Below, piece after piece: positions 44,019 through 52,718 of a stretch of DNA of 64,000 nt. The stretch covers positions 434,001-498,000 of the forward strand of contig NZ_JBLBVM010000056.1 of NCBI RefSeq assembly GCF_047250385.1, read 5' to 3'. Origin of the DNA: Glaciecola sp047250385. Its GTDB lineage: Bacteria; Pseudomonadota; Gammaproteobacteria; Enterobacterales; Alteromonadaceae. The notes beneath the pieces are model-generated. The model worked only from the letters and a program-made list of their open reading frames with translations, ran no database searches and was not told the DNA's origin. The translations under genes were made by a program, and so were the position numbers. The first letter of the stretch is position 1. Every line of letters begins with the position of its first letter.

Positions 44019-45272
44019 TTAAAGCCCCTTCTCATTGGATTGCTCAGAGAAGTCTTTCCCCATGATATTACTCATACTGATACGCAAAGCATCCACAAGC
44101 GCTTCAATATCCTTGACTTGATGCATTGCACTTATAGTAATGCGTAATCGGTCGGTGTTTTTTGGGACTGTCGGGCTTCTAATCGCGTTTACCCAAATGC
44201 CTAAACTTTTAAGGTGCTCACTCAACGCTAGGGCTTTCAGCGGATCACCAATGATAATACCTTGAATCGGGCCATCTACATTTAGAACTGGCAAGCCAGC
44301 TTCGATTGCGAGCTTCTTAAACAAGGAAATATTTTCAAGCAATGCCGCTCTTTCGACACCTTGACGCATAATCTGGAGGCTTGTTCTAGTCGCACGCGCT
44401 TGGGCTGCGGGCATCGCAGTACTGTAAACATAGTGTTTTGAGAAATTCACCATGTATTCAATCAAGTCATTCGTTCCGGCTAAAAACGCACCTTGAGTGC
44501 CAATCGCTTTGCCAAAGGTACCCATTAAAATATCTATCTTTTTATTTTTTTCAGTACTTGCGAAATCACAACTCCCCATCCCATTGTTGCCAATAAAACC
44601 AATGGCATGAGCATCATCCACCATTAGCCAAGCCTTTGACTTTTGAGCGCTTATGGTAGACTGAATTCCTTGAATATCGCCTTGGTCGCCATCCATGCTG
44701 AAGACCCCTTCCGTCACAATTAATGTGTCTGAATTGGGAACAAGCTTGCTTGCTAAATGGGCCATATCGTTATGTTTGAACCGTGAAAATACCGTGTTGT
44801 CTTTCTCAGGACTTAGCTGCATGGCGCTATCCACAAAGGATGCATGCATTAACTTATCAACTATCACATTGCGAGCTAAGTCTGTTTGTTTCTTGTTAGT
44901 TGGAGTGGATGTCTGAAATAGCCCTTGGCAAAGCGCCTGATTAGCCGCAAAACCGCTGGAAAAGAGCAAGGCATTCTCCATTCCTGTATGTTCGCAGATA
45001 TCCTCTTCTAACAATTTATGCTCACGAGAGTAACCCGTGACCACAGAAGATGCACTGCTACTAGCACCATATAAGCTCAACCCTTCCGCAAAACTTTGCA
45101 AAACGTCTTGATGTTGACTTAAGCCTAAATAATCATTGCTTGAAAAGTTTATGTAGTGCTTACCAGAAACCTCAATAATCGCTTGGATATTATTGGTAAC
45201 TTCCACACGTTTTCTAAGCAAAGACTCAGCGGCTCTTGATTGAAGTGCCGCTGTAATAAAATCAAAAGGCAT
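44019..45272 (-). CDS. bioF: 8-amino-7-oxononanoate synthase
   Basis: A 417-residue PLP enzyme condensing pimeloyl thioester with alanine. It has YINFSSNDYLGLSQH, the cofactor-binding DDAHAIGFIG near residue 210 and the lysine-containing GTFGKAIGTQGAF. Its ATG shares the A of the bioB TAA stop (TAATG), indicating coupling. Confidence 0.96.
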   Translation of the reverse strand: MPFDFITAALQSRAAESLLRKRVEVTNNIQAIIEVSGKHYINFSSNDYLGLSQHQDVLQSFAEGLSLYGASSSASSVVTGYSREHKLLEEDICEHTGMENALLFSSGFAANQALCQGLFQTSTPTNKKQTDLARNVIVDKLMHASFVDSAMQLSPEKDNTVFSRFKHNDMAHLASKLVPNSDTLIVTEGVFSMDGDQGDIQGIQSTISAQKSKAWLMVDDAHAIGFIGNNGMGSCDFASTEKNKKIDILMGTFGKAIGTQGAFLAGTNDLIEYMVNFSKHYVYSTAMPAAQARATRTSLQIMRQGVERAALLENISLFKKLAIEAGLPVLNVDGPIQGIIIGDPLKALALSEHLKSLGIWVNAIRSPTVPKNTDRLRITISAMHQVKDIEALVDALRISMSNIMGKDFSEQSNEKGL

Positions 45273-46390
45273 TAGCTTATCGATTTCTCTGCTTTTTTAC
45301 TCGAGTTAGTTGTTGCAGAAGCATCAACATACAATGACTCATTTTGCTTCTGCGCAATCTCTTCTGTTAACGCTGCTTCAAACGCTTCATCTGAATAGTC
45401 TTTGGTTTGCTGCGAATTAATGCCTAACTTTTTAAACAACATAACATCTTCATGCGTTTCAGGGTTTGAAGTGGTTAAGAGTTTGCAACCATAGAAGATA
45501 CTGTTCGCGCCAGCCATGAAGCACAATGCCTGCATTTGTTCATTCATTGATTCGCGACCTGCTGATAATCTTACGAATGACTGCGGCATCATAATGCGCG
45601 CAACAGCAATAGTTCGTATAAATTCGAAAGGCTCTAAATCTTTCACTGAATCAAGCGGCGTACCTTCAACTTTCACCAACATATTAATTGGCACGCTTTC
45701 TGGGTGGTGATCTAGGTTAGCAAGTTGAACTAGCAAGCTAGAACGGTCATCGCCTGTTTCGCCCATGCCCACAATGCCGCCAGAACATACATGCATGCCA
45801 GCTTCACGCACATTATCAAGGGTTTCTAAACGGTCTTGATAAGTTCTTGTTGTAATGATGTCTCCATAAAACTCAGGCGACGTATCCAAGTTGTGATTGT
45901 AATAATCTAAACCGGCTCGTTTTAAAGCAATAGCTTGATCACGAGTTAGCATGCCTAGGGTCATGCATGTCTCTAAACCTAACTTTTTCACCTCACGCAC
46001 CATATCGGTAACATACGGCATGTCACGTTCTTTCGGATTGCGCCAAGCTGCGCCCATACAAAAGCGCGTTGAGCCAGCCTGTTTCGCTTCCTTCGCTCGC
46101 TCAATCACTTTGTTTATTTCCATCAAACGTTCTTTTTCAAGGCCGGTATCGTATCTCGCACTTTGAGGGCAGTATTTGCAATCCTCTGGGCAAGCGCCTG
46201 TCTTAATTGACAATAGTGTGCTGACTTGCACATAATTTGGGTCAAAATGTGCGCGATGAACCATTTGAGCCTTAAAAAGTAAATCATTAAATGGCATTGC
46301 ATAGAGCGCATTTACTTCAGGAATAGTCCAGTCATGTCTGGGTTCAAATTCATTATGTAGCGCGGCTGCTGAAGGCACAGAAGTATTCAT
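45272..46390 (-). CDS. bioB: Biotin synthase
   Basis: A 372-residue radical-SAM enzyme inserting sulfur into dethiobiotin. The radical-SAM cluster C-x3-C-x2-C is ACPEDCKYCPQS near residue 55, followed by RFCMGAAWRNP, YYNHNLDTS and GRESMNEQMQ. The C-terminal tail of about 25 residues is polar and probably non-essential. It is first in the operon bioBFCD and divergent from bioA. Confidence 0.97.
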   Translation of the reverse strand: MNTSVPSAAALHNEFEPRHDWTIPEVNALYAMPFNDLLFKAQMVHRAHFDPNYVQVSTLLSIKTGACPEDCKYCPQSARYDTGLEKERLMEINKVIERAKEAKQAGSTRFCMGAAWRNPKERDMPYVTDMVREVKKLGLETCMTLGMLTRDQAIALKRAGLDYYNHNLDTSPEFYGDIITTRTYQDRLETLDNVREAGMHVCSGGIVGMGETGDDRSSLLVQLANLDHHPESVPINMLVKVEGTPLDSVKDLEPFEFIRTIAVARIMMPQSFVRLSAGRESMNEQMQALCFMAGANSIFYGCKLLTTSNPETHEDVMLFKKLGINSQQTKDYSDEAFEAALTEEIAQKQNESLYVDASATTNSSKKAEKSIS

Positions 46391-46530
46391 GTGTGGATAT
46401 TTCCCTTATTGGTTCTATAGCGTATTATCATGCATATAGGGTTTACTATTCTTATTATGTCCACTAGTCTATGCCCCCCGACAAACTTGTCAACTTTACA
46501 AAAACCAAAAACTGTACAGCAGGTTAAACT
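46391..46530. promoter_or_regulatory. bioA-bioB divergent promoter region
   Basis: 140 bp containing both divergent promoters. A BirA operator is expected by analogy with enteric bio operons. Only half-sites are seen (GGTTTACTA at 46440, and TTGTCAACT at 46487), not the full dyad TTGTAAACC-N15-GGTTTACAA. It does contain TTGACAAGTTTG- and TTTACAAAAACC-like words. The regulation is therefore plausible, not shown. Confidence 0.45.
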
Positions 46531-47811
46531 TTGAACAATATTGAATTTGACAAACGCCATATATGGCACCCCTACACTTCTGCAACTAACCCACTCCCTT
46601 GCTACGAGGTAGTCGCAGCCAAAGGTGTAGAATTGACTTTAGCGAGTGGTGAAATTTTAGTCGATGGTATGTCTTCTTGGTGGGCGGCAGTTCATGGCTA
46701 TAATAATCCAGTATTAAATCAGGCGGCTCATACGCAAATTGATACATTTTCACATGTTATGTTTGGCGGTATTACTCATCAGCCTGCTATCGATTTATGT
46801 CGTAAACTCGTTGAAATCACACCAGATGGTTTGAATCGTGTATTTTTAGCGGATTCAGGATCAGTATCCGTTGAAGTTGCCATCAAAATGGCATTGCAAT
46901 ACTGGGCTTGCCAAGGACGTTCGCAAAAATCTAAATTAGTAGCACCACGGAATGGTTATCACGGCGATACTTTTGCGGCGATGTCTGTTTGTGATCCTGT
47001 CAACGGTATGCATAGCTTGTTTCAAAAAAGCTTAATTGAACATTTTTTCGCACCTGCTCCGCAAACTCATTTTAATCAAACATGGAATGCTGATGATATA
47101 TTGCCCATGCGCGATATCCTTGAAAAGCACCATCACGAAATAGCAGCCCTGATTCTTGAGCCAGTCGTGCAAGGTGCGGGCGGTATGCGACTTTATCACC
47201 CAGAGTACGTCAAAGCTTGTCGTCAGCTATGCGACGAATTCAATGTCTTGCTTATTTGCGACGAAATTGCCACTGGTTTCGGTCGAACAGGCAAACTCTT
47301 TGCGTGTGAACATGCTCAAATTAGCCCAGATATATTATGTTTAGGTAAGGCACTAACAGGTGGCTACTTAACTATGGCGGCCACTATTTGCACTGATGAA
47401 GTGGCTGAGGGAACATGCGTCGGTGAGCCAGGCGTGTTTATGCATGGTCCAACTTATATGGGAAATCCACTGGCTTGTGCTGTGGCTAATGCCAGCATTG
47501 ATCTCATTCTTGAAGGGAATTGGGAGCATCAAATTCCGCAGATAGAAAAACAACTTCAAGACGAGTTATTGCCTTTGCGCAAATTCAAATCCGTGGCGGA
47601 TGTTAGGGTGCTTGGTGCAATTGGTGTTGTTGAAATGAAGCAGCCAGTAAATGTAGCTCAGATTCAAAAAACATTTGTCGAACAAGGTGTTTGGATCCGC
47701 CCATTTGGAAAGCTAATATACATCATGCCGCCTTATATCATTGAGGCTAAGCAGTTAAGTAAATTAACAAGCGCGATAAGCTGTGCGATTGAAAGCTTGT
47801 ATCCAAATTAG
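46531..47811 (+). CDS. bioA: Adenosylmethionine-8-amino-7-oxononanoate aminotransferase
   Basis: A 426-residue PLP aminotransferase converting KAPA to DAPA with S-adenosylmethionine as amino donor. It has HIWHPYTS at the start, SSWWAAVHGYNNP, HVMFGGITHQPA, CDEIATGFGRTGK and the PLP lysine in LCLGKALTGGYL. It starts with TTG at 46531 (TTGAACAATATT), following AGGTTAAACT. It is divergent from bioBFCD, as in E. coli. Confidence 0.97.
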   Translation: MNNIEFDKRHIWHPYTSATNPLPCYEVVAAKGVELTLASGEILVDGMSSWWAAVHGYNNPVLNQAAHTQIDTFSHVMFGGITHQPAIDLCRKLVEITPDGLNRVFLADSGSVSVEVAIKMALQYWACQGRSQKSKLVAPRNGYHGDTFAAMSVCDPVNGMHSLFQKSLIEHFFAPAPQTHFNQTWNADDILPMRDILEKHHHEIAALILEPVVQGAGGMRLYHPEYVKACRQLCDEFNVLLICDEIATGFGRTGKLFACEHAQISPDILCLGKALTGGYLTMAATICTDEVAEGTCVGEPGVFMHGPTYMGNPLACAVANASIDLILEGNWEHQIPQIEKQLQDELLPLRKFKSVADVRVLGAIGVVEMKQPVNVAQIQKTFVEQGVWIRPFGKLIYIMPPYIIEAKQLSKLTSAISCAIESLYPN

Positions 47812-47821
47812 AAGCATAATT

Positions 47822-47847
47822 GAGTCCCTTTAATTATTTAGGGACTC
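47822..47847. terminator. Hairpin between converging bioA and glrR
   Basis: Arms GAGTCCCT (about 47822-47829) and AGGGACTC (47840-47847). The T-tract is weak on either strand, so termination in both directions is probable rather than certain. Confidence 0.55.
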
Positions 47848-47852
47848 GTTAC

Positions 47853-49238
47853 TTAATCTTTATTACCACGAAAATCGGCAGCGTTTAGACCATGCTTTTT
47901 AAGCAACTTATGCATGTCGGTTCTATTTCGACCCGCTAAGTCTGAAGCACGTGTAACGTTACCATCTGCTAATTGTAGTAAACGACTCAAGTATTGGTGT
48001 TCAAATGAATCTCTTGCTTCCGTAAGCGTTGGCCAATTCTGAGAAAGTTCAGATAAAGCTTGTTCCACTAAGCTAAGAGGAATAACGGGCGTATGTGTTA
48101 GCGCAACACACTGCTCGACTACATTCACTAATTGACGAACGTTGCCAGGCCAATCACTCGTCACCAGGCGATTCAGGGCATCAGTAGCAAAACGCGTTAC
48201 TTTCACTCCATGCCTTTCAGCACTTTGCTTCAGCAGGTAGTCGGTTAACAGTGGAATATCTTCAAAGCGCTCTTTGAGTGAGGGTATGCGTAAGTTCACT
48301 ACATTTAATCGATAGTAGAGATCTTCTCTGAAGCGATTCTCTTCCATTTCATGTTGCAAATCTTTGTGTGTGGCGGAAATAATCCTAACATCAATATCGA
48401 TGTTGCTAGCGCTACCGACAGGCCTAACCGTGCGCTCTTGAATTGCACGAAGCAGTTTAACCTGCAAGGAAGTAGGCATATCACCTATCTCATCCAAAAA
48501 TAATGTACCACCATGCGCTTCTCTAAATAAACCGGTGGACGACTGCACTGCCCCAGTAAATGCGCCTTTCGTATGTCCAAATAACTCTGACTCAAGTAAG
48601 TTTTCTGGTAAAGCGCCACAATTGATTGCAACAAAGGGCTTATCAGCACGTTCGCTTGCTTTGTGAATCGCTTTTGCAAGAAGCTCTTTACCTGTGCCAC
48701 TTGCCCCATTTATCAGCACGCTCACATTCTTACCGGCAATGCGGTGAGCTTGATGCAGCAATTTCAGCATTTCAGGTGCACGAGTAACAATATCTTTGCA
48801 CCAGTCGCCAATGTCACTAGTCGTATTTTTTTGTGTTGCTCTTGATAAGACTTTTCTTAGTTCATCATGATCGATGGGTTTCGTTAAAAAGCCGAACACG
48901 CCTTTTTGTGTCGCCGCTACCGCATCTTTAATTGTGCCGTGCGCCGTCATAAGTACAACTGGAAGATTAGGATAACGATGAATAATTTCATCGAAAAAAC
49001 TCAAACCATCTAAGCCTGGCATACGAATATCGCTTAAGACTACATCAAACTTATTGTTAAACATCATGCGCAAAGCTTTTGTCGCATTTTCAGAAAAAGT
49101 CACCTCATAACCTTCGCCTTGAAGTCGAATGGTTAAGAGACGCAATAGGTTTTCGTCATCTTCGACTAATAACAAACGTGGTTTGTTTTTAACTTGGCTA
49201 GTGTTCGAGTTTGGGATTTCTGCAGTGCTTGTGATCAT
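47853..49238 (-). CDS. glrR: Sigma-54-dependent response regulator GlrR
   Basis: A 461-residue response regulator. The receiver (20-135) has acidic VEDDE, phospho-acceptor Asp70 in VLSDIRMPG and Lys120. The AAA+ domain has Walker A GASGTGKE at 178-185, an intact GAFTGA at 225-230 and Walker B GGTLFLDEIGD. A Fis-type helix-turn-helix ends the protein (about 420-461). The intact GAFTGA shows it can activate sigma-54 RNA polymerase. In E. coli GlrR drives glmY and rpoE. It overlaps the QseG-like gene by 4 bp. Confidence 0.93.
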   Translation of the reverse strand: MITSTAEIPNSNTSQVKNKPRLLLVEDDENLLRLLTIRLQGEGYEVTFSENATKALRMMFNNKFDVVLSDIRMPGLDGLSFFDEIIHRYPNLPVVLMTAHGTIKDAVAATQKGVFGFLTKPIDHDELRKVLSRATQKNTTSDIGDWCKDIVTRAPEMLKLLHQAHRIAGKNVSVLINGASGTGKELLAKAIHKASERADKPFVAINCGALPENLLESELFGHTKGAFTGAVQSSTGLFREAHGGTLFLDEIGDMPTSLQVKLLRAIQERTVRPVGSASNIDIDVRIISATHKDLQHEMEENRFREDLYYRLNVVNLRIPSLKERFEDIPLLTDYLLKQSAERHGVKVTRFATDALNRLVTSDWPGNVRQLVNVVEQCVALTHTPVIPLSLVEQALSELSQNWPTLTEARDSFEHQYLSRLLQLADGNVTRASDLAGRNRTDMHKLLKKHGLNAADFRGNKD

Positions 49239-49825
49239 TTATTATCAATCCTATTCTGATTCACCATCGACGCTTCAATGTCGAGTAATTGTTCAACCTG
49301 TTTGCGTTGATCTTCTATCTCTTTATTTTTTTCAGCAATTTGTATTTCTTGTGCCGTAATCGTTTTTTCTTGGCGTCCATTCACCTTACTTAGAATAGTA
49401 ATCGCAGACTCCATCTCCAATAGCTGTTGGCTTGGTTGGAATATTAATATATCGAGAACTTGGGTCATTGATTTATCAGTCATCGTCTGCAACTCTTCTA
49501 TCCACTTTTGAGCACGTAGGCGATTTCGATATGGTGTGTCCTCCCCTTGGCTTAATAACACTTTCTCTAAAATGGATTGAGGATCCTGACCCAGGGCATC
49601 AATCAACTCACTTCTTTCTGGCCATGAAATAGTTGAAGCTAGAATAAGTTTGTCCGCCCAAGTGTCGAGTTCGCAGTAGTCACTAAAACGCTCGATTGTT
49701 TCTGCGCTTTCACAGTATTTGCTCGTCATTATATCAACGACCTCGCTTGGCTCACTTTTTAGAGGCTTTAATAACTCACAGCCCGAGAGAGATAGCATAA
49801 CTAACAGCACAAAGAGAATTTTCAC
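49235..49825 (-). CDS. qseG: QseG/YfhG-like outer-membrane lipoprotein
   Basis: A 196-residue lipoprotein (lipobox LSGC at about residue 16) with a coiled-coil C-terminal region (EKTITAQEIQIAEKNKEIED). Its position between a QseE/GlrK kinase and GlrR, with ATGA overlaps at both ends, is the conserved place of QseG. That protein interacts with the kinase in the periplasm. Sequence similarity to QseG is only suggestive, so synteny carries the call. Confidence 0.75.
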   Translation of the reverse strand: MKILFVLLVMLSLSGCELLKPLKSEPSEVVDIMTSKYCESAETIERFSDYCELDTWADKLILASTISWPERSELIDALGQDPQSILEKVLLSQGEDTPYRNRLRAQKWIEELQTMTDKSMTQVLDILIFQPSQQLLEMESAITILSKVNGRQEKTITAQEIQIAEKNKEIEDQRKQVEQLLDIEASMVNQNRIDNK

Positions 49826-51327
49826 GAAAGATCCTTTTTAGGTAATCTAATTCTAAAACAAACTTCAGCATAATCGACGTCAACAATAGTGGCATTGCCA
49901 CCTAGCAGACGAGCACAATCTGCGACTATCGATAATCCTAGTCCTGCACCAATGACTTTATCATTCCGCATATAATCGCCTCGTTTGAAGGGCTCAAAAA
50001 TAGTCGCTCGTGCATCAGCTGAAATTTGATTACCATGATTTGCAACATCGAGAATGACATTATTGGCATCAAGCGACATATTTATGTAAATCTTGGTATG
50101 TAAAGCACCGTGGGCTATTGCATTGGAAATTAGGTTGTCCAATATGCGCCTAAATAATTCAGCATCACTTGAGATTATTTTAGCTTCTTCACTTAAATGT
50201 AGCTCAATGACACAGCCAGACTGCTTCAGCGCTAAGCCGTTTTGAGTCAAACACTCTTGTATAATTATAGCACTGTCTACGTCTTCTATCGAAGGTTCGG
50301 CTTGTTGCAGTAAGGCATTGTAATCAAGTAGCTTTTCAATCAACAGATTTAATCTTGTGGTTGAAGCTTGCAGCAACGTGACAACTTCTTTCTGCGGTTC
50401 ACTCAAAGAGCCAACCATTTCTTCAGCTAACAGAGCACAACCTTCTTTGAAGCTTGCAAGTGGCGTTTTTAGCTCGTGAGATGCATGCCTTAACAATGCT
50501 GTTCTTACTTTTTCAAGTTGCTGAATACGGCGATGTAATGCAAACAAATCTTTCTCTACTGCTATTAATTCTCTTGGCCCCGAAGAGGATTTTGCGGGGA
50601 GTTCATTTTGATTCTCAGCAATAGCACCAATAATACTTTTTAACTTACTTACTGGCTTAACAATCAATTTTGTCGCAAAGATGATAAGTATGAGCGACAA
50701 GATAGCTAATATAGCGGTTGACCAGGCCTGCTTCTGCTGCATTTCGGATAGGTAGTCTTGTTGCATTGAAACACGTTCATTGACGATCTCGTTCACGTCA
50801 TCACTTAAGGTTTCAACCGCAACTCGAAATGACGCTAAATGAGCATCAAGCACTAATTTGTCAGTCATTGAACTGTAATTGCCAAGCTGTATTAGCTGGC
50901 GATGCAACTGACCACAGGGATCAGAGCTTTTTAATTTTTGACAGAATGGGTCTAAGCGCTCTTGGAATAAGGTGAGAGTATCGTCGTTTAATTGTTTCAG
51001 CGTTGCATTGGGCAGGATAAAGTGTTGGCGTAGTAACCTTTCAATATCAAGTGCAATACTTTCTAAGTTACGGATAGTACCAGCAGTGCTGACAAAGAAT
51101 TGAGTTTCTTTAACCGTATTATCATTCAGTTGGGCTAAATCACTTTGGCTTTGCCACAGCAATGTGAACAAAGGCACAAGAGCAACAATAAAGCTGCCGA
51201 GTATAAGTTGCTTGAGAGAACGTATCTGCACGTGACGAAGTATTTTCAAGATAATTTCACACAGCATTACATAGCATGAAGCATGCATCAATAGTTGCAG
51301 ATTGATAACAGAATGAAAGAGGCTCAC
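49822..51327 (-). CDS. glrK: Sensor histidine kinase GlrK (QseE type)
   Basis: A kinase of about 480-500 residues: an N-terminal membrane helix (LILGSFIVALVPLFTLLW), a periplasmic helical domain and a second membrane helix (STAILAILSLILIIFATKLI). HAMP and DHp follow, with the phospho-histidine in LRHASHELKTPLASFKEG. The ATPase lobe has N-box NLISNAIAHG, GxG GAGLGLSIV and F-box. The GTG start at 51327 follows AAGGATGA but gives an unusual leader; a start near 51267 or slightly downstream (before KILRHVQIRSLKQ) is possible. It is the first gene of glrK-qseG-glrR. Confidence 0.9.
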   Translation of the reverse strand: MSLFHSVINLQLLMHASCYVMLCEIILKILRHVQIRSLKQLILGSFIVALVPLFTLLWQSQSDLAQLNDNTVKETQFFVSTAGTIRNLESIALDIERLLRQHFILPNATLKQLNDDTLTLFQERLDPFCQKLKSSDPCGQLHRQLIQLGNYSSMTDKLVLDAHLASFRVAVETLSDDVNEIVNERVSMQQDYLSEMQQKQAWSTAILAILSLILIIFATKLIVKPVSKLKSIIGAIAENQNELPAKSSSGPRELIAVEKDLFALHRRIQQLEKVRTALLRHASHELKTPLASFKEGCALLAEEMVGSLSEPQKEVVTLLQASTTRLNLLIEKLLDYNALLQQAEPSIEDVDSAIIIQECLTQNGLALKQSGCVIELHLSEEAKIISSDAELFRRILDNLISNAIAHGALHTKIYINMSLDANNVILDVANHGNQISADARATIFEPFKRGDYMRNDKVIGAGLGLSIVADCARLLGGNATIVDVDYAEVCFRIRLPKKDLS

Positions 51328-51376
51328 TCATCCTTGTATTGAGCCATAGATAAAGCCTACACGATGCGACAAGAGT

Positions 51377-51637
51377 CTAGCCTTTTGTAATTTGGCTATC
51401 TCTTAATTCTTCTAAGCTAATATAGCCGTCGTCATTGCTGTCTATTTTATTAAAATTCTCTAGTAAGGTTTTGTGCCCCACAGCCTCACGCAAGGATATA
51501 AGCCCGTCTAGGTCGTTATCGAGAGTGCTTAAAAGACTTTCTTGAGCGTTTGCAGCAGAAGAAATAATTAAGGCCAACATGCCTTGAACTAACATTATTG
51601 TTAACGCAACTTTCATTAGTTTTTTAAAATCAGCCAT
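51377..51637 (-). CDS. Small secreted EF-hand protein
   Basis: An 86-residue exported protein with signal peptide (hydrophobic VALTIMLVQGMLALIIS, cleaved after NA). It has two EF-hand loops, DNDLDGLISLREA and DSNDDGYISLEE, so it likely binds calcium. A sigma-54-like element and a 9-bp inverted repeat lie upstream. It lies directly upstream of the glrK operon on the same strand (49 bp), the place where E. coli has the sRNA GlmY. Cotranscription with glrK is possible. Confidence 0.8.
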   Translation of the reverse strand: MADFKKLMKVALTIMLVQGMLALIISSAANAQESLLSTLDNDLDGLISLREAVGHKTLLENFNKIDSNDDGYISLEELRDSQITKG

Positions 51638-51703
51638 GGTTTGTATCCTATGTTAGCGCTATGACGCTTTTTTATTTGTTATTTGAATAGCTACTTTAAG
51701 CTA

Positions 51704-51719
51704 TACAAGATACAAGCCA
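51704..51719 (-). promoter_or_regulatory. Sigma-54-like element upstream of the EF-hand gene (weak)
   Basis: Minus strand TGGCTTGTATCTTGTA has the right spacing but GT where GC is expected at -12, so two deviations from consensus. Confidence 0.3.
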
Positions 51720-51723
51720 ATAT

Positions 51724-51753
51724 TTTTAAGTGTGTTAAATCATGCACTTAAAA
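51724..51753. repeat. Perfect 9-bp inverted repeat upstream of the EF-hand gene
   Basis: TTTTAAGTG (51724-51732) and CACTTAAAA (51745-51753) with a 12-bp spacer, next to the sigma-54-like element. It could be a regulator operator or a hairpin. Confidence 0.55.
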
Positions 51754-51983
51754 TATGCATTGAATATTTAGATGCGAATTATGAAGCGAATTAGAAACAC
51801 TATTTCAAACAGCGTGCAAGTACTCTTACTCTAGCCATTTTAATTACAATATTTTCAATAGCTTATACTAGAAAAACCAACTGTCGCAATTTACATACAG
51901 GGCCGGTTTTTCTATTGGAAAGTCTTATGGTTGATTAACGAAGTAAAAGGCTCAACGAATAAAAGTAAGCCTTAATTTTAGAT
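51754..51983. other. Intergenic stretch without recognisable gene
   Basis: AT-rich sequence between the EF-hand gene region and the 15-bp repeat array. Nothing further is seen in it. Confidence 0.5.
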
Positions 51984-51994
51984 GTGCACTGTTT

Positions 51995-52069
51995 AGACGT
52001 GAACATCGAAGACGTCAATATGGTAGACGTGAATATTGCAGACATGAATTTGGCAGCTGTGAATATGGC
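51995..52069. repeat. Five degenerate 15-bp tandem repeats
   Basis: Units start at 51995, 52010, 52025, 52040 and 52055: AGACGTGAACATCGA, AGACGTCAATATGGT, AGACGTGAATATTGC, AGACATGAATTTGGC, AGCTGTGAATATGGC. In one plus frame (GTG 51984 to stop 52094, 36 codons) each unit is a five-residue repeat of form VN[IML]xD. That frame has no good ribosome-binding site and overlaps the 3' end of the opposite gene, so coding is doubtful. Confidence 0.85.
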
Positions 52070-52083
52070 AGGCGAAAAATCGT

Positions 52084-52503
52084 TTAAGTCATAGTTGTAT
52101 ATATTGTCACTAAACTAATGACAGTAATTGCGGCAAGAATAAACAGATTTACACCAAAGCTATCTGTCTTCCTTCTATTTCGGCGGAGGCGCAATATCAT
52201 AGAGACTAAACTCAAGCCTAAACAAACTTGTAAGGTGGCAAGTAGACTTTTCACGTGCTCTTCTGACCAATATATACGACCCTCAACACCCCAAAACTTC
52301 TGCACCCCACTAATAAATTCGGGGCGTGCATAATGAAAAAGTATGAGCGCGCCCAATAGTGTAATCCATGCGGTTACATTAAGAATTACCATCACACGAA
52401 AAAGCGGTTCTTTACTTGCTGGCGTTTGTCGGCGATCAACAAATCCTAATGGTTCTGCCCCACCTTCTCTTCCAGCCTGATTTTTTTTATTAATATCCCG
52501 CAT
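52084..52503 (-). CDS. Small membrane protein of unknown function
   Basis: A 139-residue protein with a charged N-terminal segment (about 35 residues, QAGREGGAEPLGFVDRRQT) and three predicted membrane helices: VMVILNVTAWITLLGALILF, LQVCLGLSLVSMIL and LFILAAITVISLVTIYT. No domain is recognised. It is transcribed away from asnS and stands alone. Confidence 0.7.
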   Translation of the reverse strand: MRDINKKNQAGREGGAEPLGFVDRRQTPASKEPLFRVMVILNVTAWITLLGALILFHYARPEFISGVQKFWGVEGRIYWSEEHVKSLLATLQVCLGLSLVSMILRLRRNRRKTDSFGVNLFILAAITVISLVTIYTTMT

Positions 52504-52718
52504 AATCCAATTTGCCTACTGTTATCCGTCGCATAGTTAAGTATACTTAACGGCTATATTGAGAACTAAATGAGAACTCTCTAATATCGCGCAATTTGCG
52601 TACAACTTTACTTACTTTGACACTAGTGTTTTTTTTATACAAGTTTTAACGCAAAGTCGGTTGTTTTAGCAACAATTAGCGTATTAGTGAAATCCAGTCA
52701 TTCCCCATGGAGAAAAAT

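Noticed and set aside
46391..46530. BirA operator between bioA and bioB
   Set aside because: Only single half-sites (GGTTTACTA, TTGTCAACT) at wrong spacing; no full dyad could be built, so it is not called as a site.
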